64,000 nucleotides of DNA from Platerodrilus igneus (lineage: Eukaryota > Arthropoda > Insecta > Coleoptera > Lycidae), in assembly GCA_036346225.1 (NCBI GenBank), contig JARFIW010001178.1, forward strand, positions 310,001 to 374,000, read 5' to 3'. The position numbers and the translations under genes were made by a program. Positions 46,619 to 58,265 of the stretch are shown here, one piece after another (within the stretch, counting starts at the first letter, position 1; every line of letters begins with the position of its first letter). The notes beneath the pieces are model-generated. The model saw nothing but the letters and a program-made list of their open reading frames with translations. It searched no databases and was not told the DNA's origin.

Positions 46619-47766
46619 ATGGATGCTAGTTTAGATTTTGCACCTAAAGTGGCATCAGGGAATAAAGCTGCCACTGATGTTAACCTGAAGCCTACTGTTG
46701 ACGATATCAGCGCTATTACGGCTTATTCCATAAATCTTGCTTTACAATGCGGGTCGGTGAACCAGGCGACGGGCACGACCCGGTACCTGGTCCTGAAAAG
46801 GAAGGATGGACTTAACTTCGACAAAGTTAGTCCGTTCCTTATTAGCAAGAGTTTATGACGAACTGAAAATGATTAAAAAGATCAAGGAAGGAATTTTGAT
46901 AGAAACCAAAACAGGAAGACAATCAGTCAAACTCCAAGAAATAAAAGAATTTATAAACTTGCAAGTTGTCATTGTACCGCATAGTACAATGAACTCTTCC
47001 AAGGGTGTTATATACTGTTCGGACTTGCTCAACTGTACTGTAGATCAAATTAAGGAGGGATTAGAGGACCAAAGTGTTACCGATGTCAGGCGTATGAAAA
47101 CGAAGAGTGGAAGTATATTTCGTGAAATGCCAACCACATACTCAGCTTCAACACACCCACCTTACCGAGGCACATCAAGGTCGCATTTTATAGTTGCCCA
47201 GTATGCCTATAAATCTCTGCTCCTTTAAAATGCTTTAAGTGTCAAAAGTTTGGTCATGCTGCTGTGACCTGAAAATCCAATCAAGCTTGTGTATGTGGTA
47301 AACCTCAACATGATGGCTCCCCTTGTGAACAACCTATAGAGTGTGTAATTGCAGCAGTAATCATACCGCTCGCTCGCGAGATTGCCCCGTATATAAAGAA
47401 GAACTCACCATCCAGGAAGTTAGAGTTAAGAAAGGGTCACCTACATCAAAGCAAAAAAGAGGGTTGCACTGTCCAGTCCATTCGTAGGTAGATCGTATGC
47501 TACAGCGGCAGCAACTCCAACAAAACCAGATGTTGACCAGTTTCATTACTGAACTATTGCTAAAGCTAACTGATGCAATGAAAAACTCGTTTATATCAAA
47601 GACATCGTTTGAGGTTCACAAACCGCATCAACGAACTGTGTCAGTATCTAGTCAAACATCTGTTATGTCAACAACAGAAATTACCAAACCTGCACGAGGT
47701 TCGTCGCCGGAAAGCGAGCTAAAACCCTCGAGTCAGCAGGAAGAAGGTAAAAGGAAGAAGGGATGA
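46619..47766 (+). pseudogene. I-like ORF1, copy D: zinc-knuckle protein
   Basis: The ATG at 46619 follows the leader's conserved acaatgcgtc region. Residues 1-79 end FDKVSPFLISKSL, then the frame shifts near 46850 to KMIKKIKEGILIETKTGRQS and VIYCSDLLNCTVDQIKEGLE. Another shift near 47130-47150 precedes the zinc knuckles at 47229-47385 (CFKCQKFGH, CVCGKPQHDGSPC, CVNCSSNHTARSRDC). A Gln/Ser/Thr-rich tail runs to 47766. A stop after VT in the first knuckle replaces its last Cys. Same domain order as copy B. Confidence 0.85.
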
Positions 47767-47949
47767 CCAAAAGGGAAGTCGGCTACCACCAACCACAGGA
47801 ATTGCTACGCGATTTCGACATGTGTATATTTATTTTAACATCCAACATAAGAATCTATTTGTTAATTTGTAATTCATACATTGAGCACTTCACTTACTCT
47901 GTTAATATATCAACCCACTAATGGACTTAAGCACCAACAATAGAAAATC

Positions 47950-49640
47950 ATACAGTGGAATTGCAAAGGCTGCGTCAAAAGCTACTGTGATATGAGCATA
48001 ATACAAAAATATTACCCGATATGTATGTGTTTGGAAGATACACATCTTATACCCGGTTTGCCATACTCTCTAAAAGGATATAATACAATCAGGTGTGACG
48101 CTGTCCCCAATCACCGGGTCGCCGGAAGCGTAGCTATTCTATTGAGACACAACATACGCTATAGGGAAATAAACTTAAATACATCACTTGTTGCATGCCA
48201 AAAATTGGCATTGTAAGTTTTTAAGTTGCGAGTGAATTCGCGCCAATATTTTAAAAGACTTGTGCATTTCCGTCACTTCAGACAGTTGCGTCAGCGCCAG
48301 GGAATACGCAGACGTGGAGTGGGTAAGGAAGTGCGCATTTTCCGTCATGACCGGGACTAGTCAACGAAACGTCGAACAGTGAAGTTCACCGGTGTCTTGT
48401 CTTTTCTCTTTTAGGATGTAGGTTTCCCTTCATCTCTTGCCCTATCGTACCTCTACCTGTATCCTTTATTGTACCGCTACAGCAAGAAGAGGGAACACAA
48501 ATTAATCTGGTTTCGGCGAGGGGCGAAGGCAGACCCACGCCCAACAACGAGATCCTGCCGCCAGAATAGCTACAATGCTGTGAAGAGCTCCGCATCATAG
48601 GTGAGTACATTTTATCTTGTTCTTTTGTATGTAATACAAATTTGAGACGCATGAATGACGTAATACCTTGTTGCGCAATATTATGTACGTGTTAATTTTG
48701 TGTTGTCAACTGTCGTAGTAGCTCTTATCAATTACGCGCGGGACTTCAACAAGGATACCTTAGACTAGAACAGTGTGGTGTATAACACACTGCAGGCGAT
48801 AGCTGTAGAGCTTAGCATGCCTGAAAATTTGGCGCTGTATAACATCTATCAGCTAGAACGTAACTGACTCATAGAAGACAAGTAAATTACTTCTTCAACT
48901 ATCATCACCATTTATATTTGTGGAAGATTTTAACGTTCACAGTCCCCTGTGGGGATATCCCAAAATTGATGAAAAGGACTGTGGAGCAGTGGCTAGAAAG
49001 GGATGATGTGGTACTTATGAATACTGGATCGAGCACTCATATGAACACCAAGAGTAATACCTTTTCAGCCATAGACTTGACAATAGCATCTACTGTATTA
49101 GCTCCTCGACTTACTTGGAAGGTGTCTGACGATCTACACAACAGTGACCATTTCCCGATAGTGATAGAAACCAATAAGCCTCAAGTTATCAAAAGAGTTG
49201 CCAGGCAATGGAACACAGCCAAAGCTGATTGGCAGAAGTTCGCTGAGGTAATAAGAGCACCAGTAAACCCATGTTCAAATTCATTTAGCGAAGCAGCCAT
49301 AAATGCTGAAGAGAAGAGTATCCCACAAACGCCCGGTAAACCATACAAACGAATGGTCCCTTAGTGGTCACAACAAGTGGAACAGGCTCTCCGATCTAAA
49401 AAGATTACGTTTAATAGTTTTAAAAAACACGCTACCCTTGAGAACCTCGTGTAATTTAAAAAAGCGCGTGCCAAAGCCAGACGCATAATATTCGAAGCTC
49501 AATGTGCTAGTTGGAACAAATATACTTCTTCCATCACATCCAAAGAAGACTCTAGCAGAGTCTGGAAGAAAATAAAATCAATATCTGGCAGGTATTCCAT
49601 CTAACAACAAAGACAATCTTAAAATAAATCATCATTTTCC
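47950..49640 (+). pseudogene. I-like ORF2, copy D: endonuclease and linker
   Basis: Opens with IQWNCKGCVKS at 47950 (no ATG at this point), then YPICMCLEDTHLIPG, in which the catalytic QET is LED. The solo LTR splits the domain at 48188. Beyond it: AIAVELSMPENLALYNIYQL, VEDFNVHSPLWG (Gly of GDFN is Glu, codon 48923-48925), FSAIDLTIAS and HNSDHFPIVI near 49139-49168. The linker reads VPWWSQQ-like sequence out of frame, then KARAKARRIIFEAQ. It stops before the RT. Several frame breaks. Confidence 0.8.
48189..48787 (+). mobile_element. Solo LTR, family L1, copy 2 (599 bp)
   Basis: Begins TGTTGCATGCC and ends GTGTATAACA, flanked by the 4-bp duplication cact at 48185-48188 and 48788-48791. The disrupted endonuclease frame reads through if the insertion is ignored, which independently fixes both ends. 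Its counterpart is 3840-4508. This copy keeps a cleaner splice-donor-like catag|gtgagtac at 48596-48608 than copy 1. No internal element sequence adjoins it. Confidence 0.85.
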
Positions 49641-49771
49641 ACAACCAACTCTTTAACAAAAAGATTTGTAAATGGAATCAGTTAATACACTTGTTGCATT
49701 AAATGCAACATTATTTTAGACAAAAATAGAAAAACTAATTAATTCTAAATGATCATATAATGAACTAATTG

Positions 49772-50191
49772 TGTTCGGGATTGATTAATTTCATTACTCA
49801 AATTCAAATATATTTTTTTTATTTTATAAATTACAATTTATTTCATTCTTATATACCTATATTTTTCGTGTTTATAAAATTGGTGTGTTGGGACGTTATC
49901 ACTCCCACCAACATATTTTGTCAAAAACAAGTGCATTTTATCACTTGTTATTTCGGTGTACAACGTGGTGGACATAAAAGGTGTTGCCTTGCAAACTTCA
50001 GGAAATGCGGCCGGCAATTTTCAATCTATGTGGTGCCTAATTGCAGAAAGTCGCTTGTGCTGAAAGTGAAACAGTTTTTTCAGGTGAGTGTATTTTCGTT
50101 TTAACTACACCAATTTCGTAATATTAGGTTAAACATTTTGTACTCACATTTCGTGCGGTTTTCAAACAATTTCTAAAGTTATTCATTAACA
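49772..50191 (+). repeat. BEL 5' LTR
   Basis: Starts TGTTCGGG, ends TTAACA. Differs from the 3' LTR at two positions (T/C in cattcttata, A/C in caaaaacaag). It contains a strong donor-like sequence tttttcaggtgagtg at 50079-50093, so spliced transcripts leaving the LTR are plausible. The open frame of about 107 codons spanning it is in both LTRs and is not considered a gene. Confidence 0.95.
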
Positions 50192-50194
50192 TTT

Positions 50195-50212
50195 TGGTCC
50201 TTCGAGCCGGAT
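50195..50212 (+). promoter_or_regulatory. Primer binding site, tRNA-Tyr
   Basis: tggtccttcgagccggat lies three bases after the LTR. It is complementary to the 3' end of eukaryotic tRNA-Tyr, including the CCA. First-strand synthesis would start here. The tRNA identity comes from knowledge of insect tRNA-Tyr sequence. Confidence 0.85.
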
Positions 50213-50730
50213 TTTGAATTAGTTCTTAAAATATACAGTTCACAGTTCGTTAAAATTGACGCGTTTTTTCAAGTGATAAAATTTTTATGCTTTGCACGTG
50301 TTGAAAATCGGTTTAACCTAAACATTAAACTCTCCAAATAGCTTATTTTTATTATTAATTGAATACTTTGGGTAATTTGAACAAATTAATGCTATTTATT
50401 TGTTTATTTGATAAAATTACACATGGGTTACACTTACAACAGATTTGTATAAATTTGACATTTTCATATTTCCTTATGGTGAGCGGTGCAGTGTTGCCAA
50501 CTCTTTTAGGTGCTGTGTTGCCAGATTGTGGTATTCTTCCAAAGAGTATAGGAATTTCTTGCTAAAAGGTGATTGGTTGTAGAAATGAATATTTATATAT
50601 TTTTGATTTAATTGCTATTTAAAACATTTATTGGAACATTTTTGTGAATAATTCGTGATTTTCTTGTTTGTGTATTTGCATTGTGCACATACAATTTTCA
50701 TTAGAGTGTTTTGTGTTTACGAGGGTGAAA

Positions 50731-52592
50731 ATGGAAATTGAAAAATTAGCAAATAAACGCAAGGTGTTACTTTACAAGGTTCGAGCTTTGTTAAAAATTG
50801 CGCAAGTAGCTCAACAAGATCCTGTTTCGAAGTTAAAGGATTTTGAGGTTCGTTTTGAAGATTTGTCTTTATTAGTTAGTCAATTTGAAGAGGTTCATTT
50901 TGAAATTGTATCTCAAGTGGAAGATAAAGATATTGAGGAACAGGAAGCTATTCAAACAGAATTTGATGATTGTCAATATTCTATAAAAGTGATTTATAGG
51001 GATTTGACTCTACAGAGACTTGTAGATGTTCCGTCTAGTGCTAAAGGTTCACGTGCAAGTTCAAATCATTCTCATCCAAATTGTGAAAATGCTAATCTGC
51101 ACAAAAGTGGTGTTAATGCAAGTTGTAATAAAATTAAATTACCGAAAATTGTGATTCAAAAATTTGATGGCAATTTCAAAGACTGGCCTACATTCTATGC
51201 TTTGTTTCGTACTTTAATTCATGAAAATAATAGTCTTTCAGATATAGAGAAGTACCAGTATATGGTGTCCTCTTTATCTAAAGAAGCCCTTGCGATGGTT
51301 CAGGGACTCCCTTTGACTTCAGATAATTATAAAATTTCTTTTCAACAATTGGTGGACAGGTATCAGAACAAACGTTTTCTGCTTACTAGTTATTGGCAGT
51401 CCATATATAATGCTCCAAAAGCTAATATGGATTCTGCAACTTCTTTGCGTTCATTGCTAGCAATTTTCTCGGAAAATTCATTGGCACTTGAGCAATTTAA
51501 TTATGATATGTGGAATTTTACTCGATTAAATCTGTTGTTACAAAAATTAGATAGTGTTACTAGAAAGCGTTTTGAAGTTGAACTTCATGATGTGGAGCTA
51601 CCAACGATGAAGATTTATATGCCTTTTTGTTAAAACATTGTAAGGCATTAGAGACTAATTTAGTGATTACAGGACAGCCTACATCATCTCTTAAATCAAA
51701 ACCAGAACAAAAACAATCAGTGAAATTTGGTCAAAATGCAAATCGTGCTAATCAATCTTTTTCATTTGTGACCAGTGCAAAGAATTCTAATAGCAATACT
51801 TTGTACAATTTTAAGTGCGTGTGTTGTAAAGAAGATCATTCACTTCTAAAGTGTGATCGCTTCTTGCAATTAGATCCTTTTGATCGCCACAAATTGGCGA
51901 AGGATTCTAATCTGTGTTTCAATTACTTAACTCGTGGACATGCTTTGGCGAAGTGTTTGTCAAAGTTTCGATGTCGTATATGTAAACAGCGACATCATAC
52001 ATACTTACATTTTACAAAACCGGAATCTTCCCATCCTAGCAGTTCTACTGATAAGGAAGTTTCTCAACAATCTAGTGCATCTGAACAATTGTCGGTTCTA
52101 ACCAATACAGTGTTCAAACATTCCGTGATCTTACTGTCCACAGTTCTTTTGCATATTCGTGATAGTGCCGGGAATTTTCAAACTTGTAGAGCGTTACTGG
52201 ATAACGGAAGTCAAGCAAGTTTTATGACTCGAACATGTGTGAAAAGATTAGGTCTAAAAGCAGTTCCATCCTCAATAGATGTTCATGGTCTAAATACAAT
52301 GACTATGTCTAGTTGTGGTGTGGCTTCATGTTTTATAAAACCTATACAAAATTCTAATATTCAATTTGAAATTGACGTGATTATTGTGCCTTCAATCGCT
52401 AATTCCGTACCGTCTGCCCCAGTTTCGAAACGTTGGGATCATCTTAAGGATTTATCTTTGGCCGATCCTTATTATGGTCGCCCCCGTGAAGTAGATTTGT
52501 TATTAGGAGCAGATATTTATTCTTCTGTGTTGCTACCTGGTTTACGGCATGGACATGTTGGTGAACCTACTGCAGTGAATACAGTTTTGGTT
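50731..52592 (+). pseudogene. BEL gag and protease
   Basis: The ATG at 50731 begins MEIEKLANKRKVLLYKVRAL. A Gag core follows (KFDGNFKDWPTFYALF; the usual BEL FDGxxxxWxxF block). A single-base break near 51608 leads to the next frame, which has the nucleocapsid: CVCCKEDHSLLKC, CFNYLTRGHALAKC (second Cys of this knuckle is Tyr) and CRICKQRHHTYLH. The aspartic protease is at 52194-52230, RALLDNGSQASFM, with DNG instead of D-S/T-G (Asn codon 52203-52205). A second break near 52592 ends the frame at NTVLVG. Gag would form particles, and the protease would process the polyprotein. Confidence 0.88.
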
Positions 52593-53766
52593 GGGTAATT
52601 GGTGGAAAAACTGGTTGCTCTTCTGATGCAAAAGTGAAATCATTGTGTACAACTGTGAGTGTTCCATTGGATACAGTTCTTCGACAATTCTGGGAAACCG
52701 AACAAGTTCCAGAAACAGTGTTACTTTCTCCGAAGATAGTCAATGTGAGGCTATTTTCAAAGAAACTTATAAACGTAATAAAGAAGGTAGATTTGTTTTG
52801 CATTTACCTTTTCGTGAAACAAGTGTGGAATTAGGTGATTCCTATTCTATGGCTCTAAGACGTTTCGAATTCTTAGAAAGACGTTTAGCTAGAGATTGTG
52901 ATCTTGCGGATAACTATAAAGCCTTTATGAAAGATTATCTAGATTCAGGTCATATGTCGTTAGTGACTAAATTTAGTGGTAAACCATTGACAGGGTTTTA
53001 CATTCCTCATCATTGTGTCATCAAACCTGATAGTGCTACATCATCAAAATTGAGAGTCGTGTTTGATGCTTCTGCGAAATCTTCAAATGGTACATCCTTA
53101 AATGATATATTATTAGTCGGTCCTAAGTTACAGAGAGATTTAACAGGTATTCTTTTGAACTTTAGGTTACATCAATTTGTTCTGACCGCCGACATAAAAC
53201 AAATGTATCGTCAAATTGAAATATGTGAACAACATCGTGCTTTTCAGCGCATTCTGTGGAGATTTTCTAAAAGTGATTCTATTGGAGAATACCAATTGAA
53301 TACTGTAACCTACGGTGTTTCTTCATCACCCTTTTTAGCAATTCGTGTTCTTTTGCAACTTGCTGAAGATAATTTGAGAAATTATCCTTTAGCTGCTAAG
53401 GTGCTTATGTCTGACACCTACATCGATGATGTAGTGACTGGATGTAATTCTATAGATAGTGCTTTAAACTTACAACAACAACTTATATCTTTGTTATCCA
53501 GTGCTGGATTTACGCTCCGTAAGTGGGCTAGTAATCATTGTGAATTATTATCGTCGCTTCCTGTGGAAGATCTTCAACCGTTATGTTTTGATGATTCAGA
53601 TTCATTATCAGTGAAGGTATTGGGCCTTCAGTGGGATCCTCGAACAGACTGTTTTCAATATAAGGTAGAACCTTCAGCTCAAATTTGTACCAAACGAGGT
53701 ATTTTATCAGATATTGCTAGTGTTCGATCCGATTGGTTTATTAACTCCTGTGACTTTTCTTACTAA
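52593..53766 (+). pseudogene. BEL pol: reverse transcriptase
   Basis: After the break near 52592 the frame runs only to about 52730, where another single-base shift occurs. The main RT frame then holds KLRVVFDASAKSSNG, LTADIKQMYRQIEI and TYGVSSSPFLAIRVL. The catalytic block is SDTYIDDVVTG (53410-53442), followed by GFTLRKWASN. All three palm Asp residues are present. A shift near 53722 ends the frame at 53766. It copies element RNA inside particles. Confidence 0.9.
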
Positions 53767-53807
53767 ACATTTGATGCAACAACTTTGGAGTTTAGGTTTA
53801 GATTGGG

Positions 53808-55940
53808 ATGATAAACCCCCCTTCAGAAGTAGTTGATCGTTGGTTATCTTATAACCTACAATTACCATGTTTAGCCAATCTTACCATTCCTCGACATATT
53901 CAAATAGATAATGCACAATCGGTGCAGCTTCATGGGTTTTGTGATGCCTCTGAAGCAGGTTATGCTGCTGCCATATATATTCGTTGTGTTACACTCGAAG
54001 GAAACATTTCCGTAAAATTAGTATACGCTAAATCTAAGGTTGCTCCTCTTAAGAGAATTTCTTTACCGCGTTTAGAGTTATGTGCAGCCGCGCTTTTATC
54101 CAATTTAGTGGAATACGTGTCTTGTGTTTACAAAAACCTGATTACTCCTGATCAGATATATGCTTGGTCAGACTCGACAGTGGTGTTATCATGGATCAAA
54201 TCGTCTCCTCATCGTTGGAAAACATTTGTCAGTAATCGCATCAGTCATATTCAGGATAAGATTGCCCCTCATCAGTGGCATCATGTCAGTGGAGTGGACA
54301 ATCCCGCAGATTGTGCTTCGCGTGGACTAATGCCTTCCGATCTTGTAAATCATTCAATGTGGTGGTTCGGTCCAACTTTTCTTTACAACTCGAATGAATA
54401 TTCTTCATTTGATGCACTGGAAATAGACCCAGTAGTAGAAAGTGAACAAAGAAAATTAAATTTGTTAAATGTTGTCCCTTTTGATGAGATAAATGTCTTA
54501 TTGAAAAGATTTTCATCATTGCGTAAAATACAAGGTGTTGTGGCTTATTGCTTACGCTTTGGTAATAATTTGCAAAGTGAAGTTCATCAAAGAAAAACAG
54601 GTTCGCTTGTTATAACCGAGTTACATAAAGCCTTACTAGTGATTGTGAAAATAGTACAGCATGAAGTTTTTCTCAATGAAATAGATTGTATTGAGAAAGG
54701 GAAAGTGTGTGCAAAATCAATTCAAAAATTGGCTCCGTTTATCGATTCTGATAACCTTGTGCGTGTTGGTGGTCGTTTACGACATTCTGAATTATTATAT
54801 GATGCTAAGCATCCTCTACTACTTCCTCGAGATCATAGACTCAGTGAGTTGATTGTAGAATATACGCACCGTAAATATCTACATCCAGGTCCTCAAACTT
54901 TAGGTTATTTGATTTCTCAACAATTTTGGGTGTTGGGTTTAAAACGTGTTATTAATCGTGTTCTTTCAAAGTGTGTTCAGTGTTTTAAAGTCAAGCCTAC
55001 TTCATTGTCTCCGTTAATGGGTGATTTACCTGCTCCTCGAATTTCTCAAATAAAACCATTTAGTCATGCTGGACTAGATTTTGCTGGTCCTCTTGCTATG
55101 ACTTCAAGGCGTGGTAGAGGTGCAAAACATACCAAAGTCTACATTTGCATTTTTGTGTGTATGGCCACAAAGGCTTTACATATTGAACTGGTTTCTGAGC
55201 TTTCATCTGATGCTTTTCTTGCTGCCTTGCGGTGCTTTATAGCACGACGAGGTCGTTGTTCCGATTTGTATAGCGACCAGGGTACCAATTTCGTCGGAGC
55301 ATCAAGGTTGCTCATTGCTTATGCTCAAGAGGTATCGGGATCTTTAGCCATCAACTGGCATTTTAATCCTCCCGCCTCACCCCATTTTGGTGGTATCTGG
55401 GAAGGCGGTGTTCGGTCCATCAAGACTCACTTATATAGAGTTATTGGCCATCAAGTGTTGACGTACGAAGAACTTTTAACAGTGCTTGTTCAAATTGAGG
55501 CTGTTTTAAATTCTCGTCCTTTGTACAGTCCCAGTTGTAATCCAAATGATCTATCGGTCCTTACACCTGGGCATTTTCTTACTTTGGAACCGTTGACGTG
55601 TCCTCCAGATCCTGACGTTACAAATCTGAAACTTAATAGACTTTCTCGGTGGCAACTGTTGCAGAGAATGCACCAAGACTTCTGGAAGCGATGGTCTGCA
55701 GAGTATCTCCATTCTTTACAACAGCGTGAGAAATGGATAAAATCCTCTTCCCATGTTAATATTCATGATTTGGTGTTAATCAAAGATTCCAATTCGCCCC
55801 CACTACAGTGGAAACTTGGTCGAGTAGTTGCTCTTTTTCCCGGTTGTGACGGGGTAGTTAGGGTTGCTCGTGTGCGCACTCAAAATGGCGAATTAGATCG
55901 TCCATTAGTTAAGTTGTGCCCATTACCACTGTGTAATTAG
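53808..55940 (+). pseudogene. BEL pol: RNase H and integrase
   Basis: A 710-codon open frame. RNase H: LHGFCDASEAGYAAAIY, LPRLELCAAAL, YAWSDSTVVLSWI and VSGVDNPADCASRG. The integrase zinc region has HRKYLHPG and CVQCFKVKP. The core has GLDFAGPL, SDQGTNFVGAS and GIWEGGVRSIK, giving the D, D and E. A C-terminal BEL domain reads RWQLLQRMHQDFWKRW. All catalytic acids are intact, so this part looks functional. It is cut off from RT by shifts near 53722 and 53815 (the latter at a C6 run). Confidence 0.92.
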
Positions 55941-56088
55941 TCATATGTACAATTATAATTATTTATGTGTGTAGAATCAAATTTTGTTCAAGTTACATTT
56001 TGTATTCATGTGTTCAAGTATATTGATGTACCTTCATTTATTTATTTTCAATTAATTAAAATAACATTGCTTATTTTGGTGAGCGGTA

Positions 56089-56508
56089 TGTTCGGGATTG
56101 ATTAATTTCATTACTCAAATTCAAATATATTTTTTTTATTTTATAAATTACAATTTATTTCATTCCTATATACCTATATTTTTCGTGTTTATAAAATTGG
56201 TGTGTTGGGACGTTATCACTCCCACCAACATATTTTGTCAAAACCAAGTGCATTTTATCACTTGTTATTTCGGTGTACAACGTGGTGGACATAAAAGGTG
56301 TTGCCTTGCAAACTTCAGGAAATGCGGCCGGCAATTTTCAATCTATGTGGTGCCTAATTGCAGAAAGTCGCTTGTGCTGAAAGTGAAACAGTTTTTTCAG
56401 GTGAGTGTATTTTCGTTTTAACTACACCAATTTCGTAATATTAGGTTAAACATTTTGTACTCACATTTCGTGCGGTTTTCAAACAATTTCTAAAGTTATT
56501 CATTAACA
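56089..56508 (+). repeat. BEL 3' LTR
   Basis: Equal in length to the 5' LTR, two visible differences. The sequence just before it, ttttggtgagcggta, is a weak polypurine tract, as is common in BEL elements. Confidence 0.95.
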
Positions 56509-56513
56509 AATTG

Positions 56514-57050
56514 TCTTAAAAATTTATTTCTAAAAGGACGTAGCAACACCAATTTTTTTAACGTCTTCTCTATTTGTGTAAAATGATTCATAATCAAATG
56601 TAAATTAACTGCACCAACTAATACAATGCTATTTAAATATTTATAACAAAATTTACTTACCCTGGAAATTATAAAAACGCCCTTTTAATAGCTAAAAATC
56701 ACATGTTGCTTTAATGCACAGTGTTTGAAATAACCGTTATGTGAGATAGAACTTGTTGCACCTGTAAAATGAGCAGCGACGATACGACCTAATTTAAAAT
56801 AGAAATAAAGAAGGTCTCTACTTTTTGGTCGCGTATGAACTTCAAGAATTAGTTCAGAGATGTCACAACCTGTCTAAAAATGCATTAAAGGCAATTTCGC
56901 AAAACTTGTGGGTTAGGACCTATTAGAACTTAGCCATCGATAAGTCCATCTTATGTGCTGCAGTTACTGAAACTACTGTATCTACCTTAATTGTACATAT
57001 ATATTTAATATAGAGCCCAACTTTAACACTTACAACAGAAATGAACTATG

Positions 57051-57090
<40 letters not shown>

Positions 57091-57593
57091 CTGAAAAATT
57101 TAAGTAAATCCCTGATCTTTTGGCCAATAAGATTATCTTATAAAACTAAAATATTCACTTACCCTTATACTTAACTATTTACAATTAATGGTTTCTGGTT
57201 CCCTTCATAATGGTGATCTAACTATTGTGCTTTCTTCTTAAACAGGGTATTTAATCTATAGGAGGTCCAACTGCCAATCCAGAGCTTCCTATTCTTACTT
57301 CTTCTGCCAACTTAAACAGGACTTTTGTTTAAATTCATGACTTCTTAACTTCAGATTGAACTTAAATGCAAAAAGTAATGGCTCTATTGTTAGAATGTGC
57401 TCACAAGCACCAACTGATTTGCACCCTGCAATTGCTTTAAGTTCTAAAAATAACTACCCAAACTTTAATTAATAGTGCAAGGTCCTTATTCACTTGTTAA
57501 ATATAATATACCTCAGGTGGATGTAGCCAGCACCAACTAAAATTGATACTGCACCACCCACGTCTCAAGTACAAGTGCCCTGTCTTTCCATAT
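56514..57593. other. AT-rich spacer with (AT)n microsatellite
   Basis: No gene identified. An (AT)n run lies at 57053-57089. The words gcaccaacta/gcaccaactg occur at 56612, 57408 and 57532, too short to call a repeat family. The sequence right of the BEL duplication does not resemble I-like copy D. Confidence 0.5.
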
Positions 57594-58265
57594 TAGAGAT
57601 GTGTCGTTATTTTAGAACGTTAATTCTTGGTAACGTTACGTTACGTTTCACATCTTAAAAATAACGAGTTACTTTTGGAATGGCCGATACTCAATAGATT
57701 ACCAATTACATGAAGCATACTTGACGTTTTGTGGATGAAAGAAATACACGTTACTTTACTGTACACGTTATTTATAGGAACGCTACTGCTGGAATTGAGA
57801 AATGTGTACCTATATACGATGAGTCGTTATTTTAATAACGTTAATTTGAAACGGTATTTCTTTACAACGTTATGATACTTACGACTACGACCTATTTATT
57901 ACCATTGAATCATAACAATTAAAATGTCTATATGGTTAAGTTCCTAATATAAAGAAAAAACATAATTATAATAATTATTATTATTTGATAACTACGAACT
58001 AGAAATATACAGAAGCAATATTACATTATCTATACATGTATAATTAACTTAAAAACTCGTACGTACAACATGAAAACAAATAATACATAGAACACTCACT
58101 TCACTTTTTTTGATTCTGTATTTCTTTATTATAGTTTAAACACAATAACTGCTTTACTTTATTTGAACTTAGTCTACTACGACGATCAGACAAAATCTGT
58201 CCAGATTTAGAAAACAACCTTTCACATGGGACTGATGTGGCAACACCTATAAAATTGTATAACTC
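57594..58265 (-). mobile_element. hAT remnant hAT-3: transposase 3' end and terminus
   Basis: The left end begins tagagatgtgtcgttatttt, typical of Ac/ZBED4-6-like hAT termini. It is followed by several taacgtta-type subterminal repeats (57620-57650, 57690, 57828-57842). The minus strand carries the end of a transposase at 58255-58100. The element is truncated at about 58265, so no second end or duplication is visible. Confidence 0.75.
58100..58260 (-). pseudogene. hAT-3 transposase C-terminus (dimerisation motif)
   Basis: Minus-strand reading YNFIGVATSVPCERLFSKSG then QILSDRRSRLSSNKVKQLLC. This is the conserved C-terminal dimerisation block of ZBED4/6-type hAT transposases. It is open over about 50 codons but nothing upstream remains. 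Different subfamily from hAT-1 (CESAFSYL) and hAT-2 (AERGFSAV). Confidence 0.85.

Larger units (their letters stand above)
45895..49640 (+). mobile_element. I-like non-LTR retrotransposon, copy D
   Basis: Leader 45905-46600, nearly colinear with copy B and without its LTR-like insertion. ORF1 lies at 46619-47766 and the ORF2 endonuclease at 47950-49640, interrupted by a solo LTR at 48189-48787. Similarity fades at about 49600-49640 in the linker, so RT and RNase H are missing. The BEL element follows about 130 bases later. The shared leader shows that the family has a conserved 5' UTR of roughly 0.7 kb. Confidence 0.85.
49772..56508 (+). mobile_element. BEL/Pao LTR retrotransposon (6737 bp), full length
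   Basis: Two 420-bp LTRs, a tRNA-Tyr primer site, gag with three Cys/His knuckles, protease, RT, RNase H, zinc-binding and core integrase and a C-terminal domain, in the BEL/Pao order. A 5-bp duplication aattg flanks it (49767-49771, 56509-56513). No envelope gene is present: only about 150 bases separate the pol stop from the 3' LTR. Five single-base frame breaks split gag-pol, yet the LTRs differ at only two positions that I can see. Confidence 0.95.

Noticed and set aside
49769..50104. Open frame of about 107 codons in the 5' LTR, repeated at 56098-56421
   Set aside because: It lies wholly in the LTR, lacks an ATG start and has no family signature; it is identical in both LTRs because the LTRs are.
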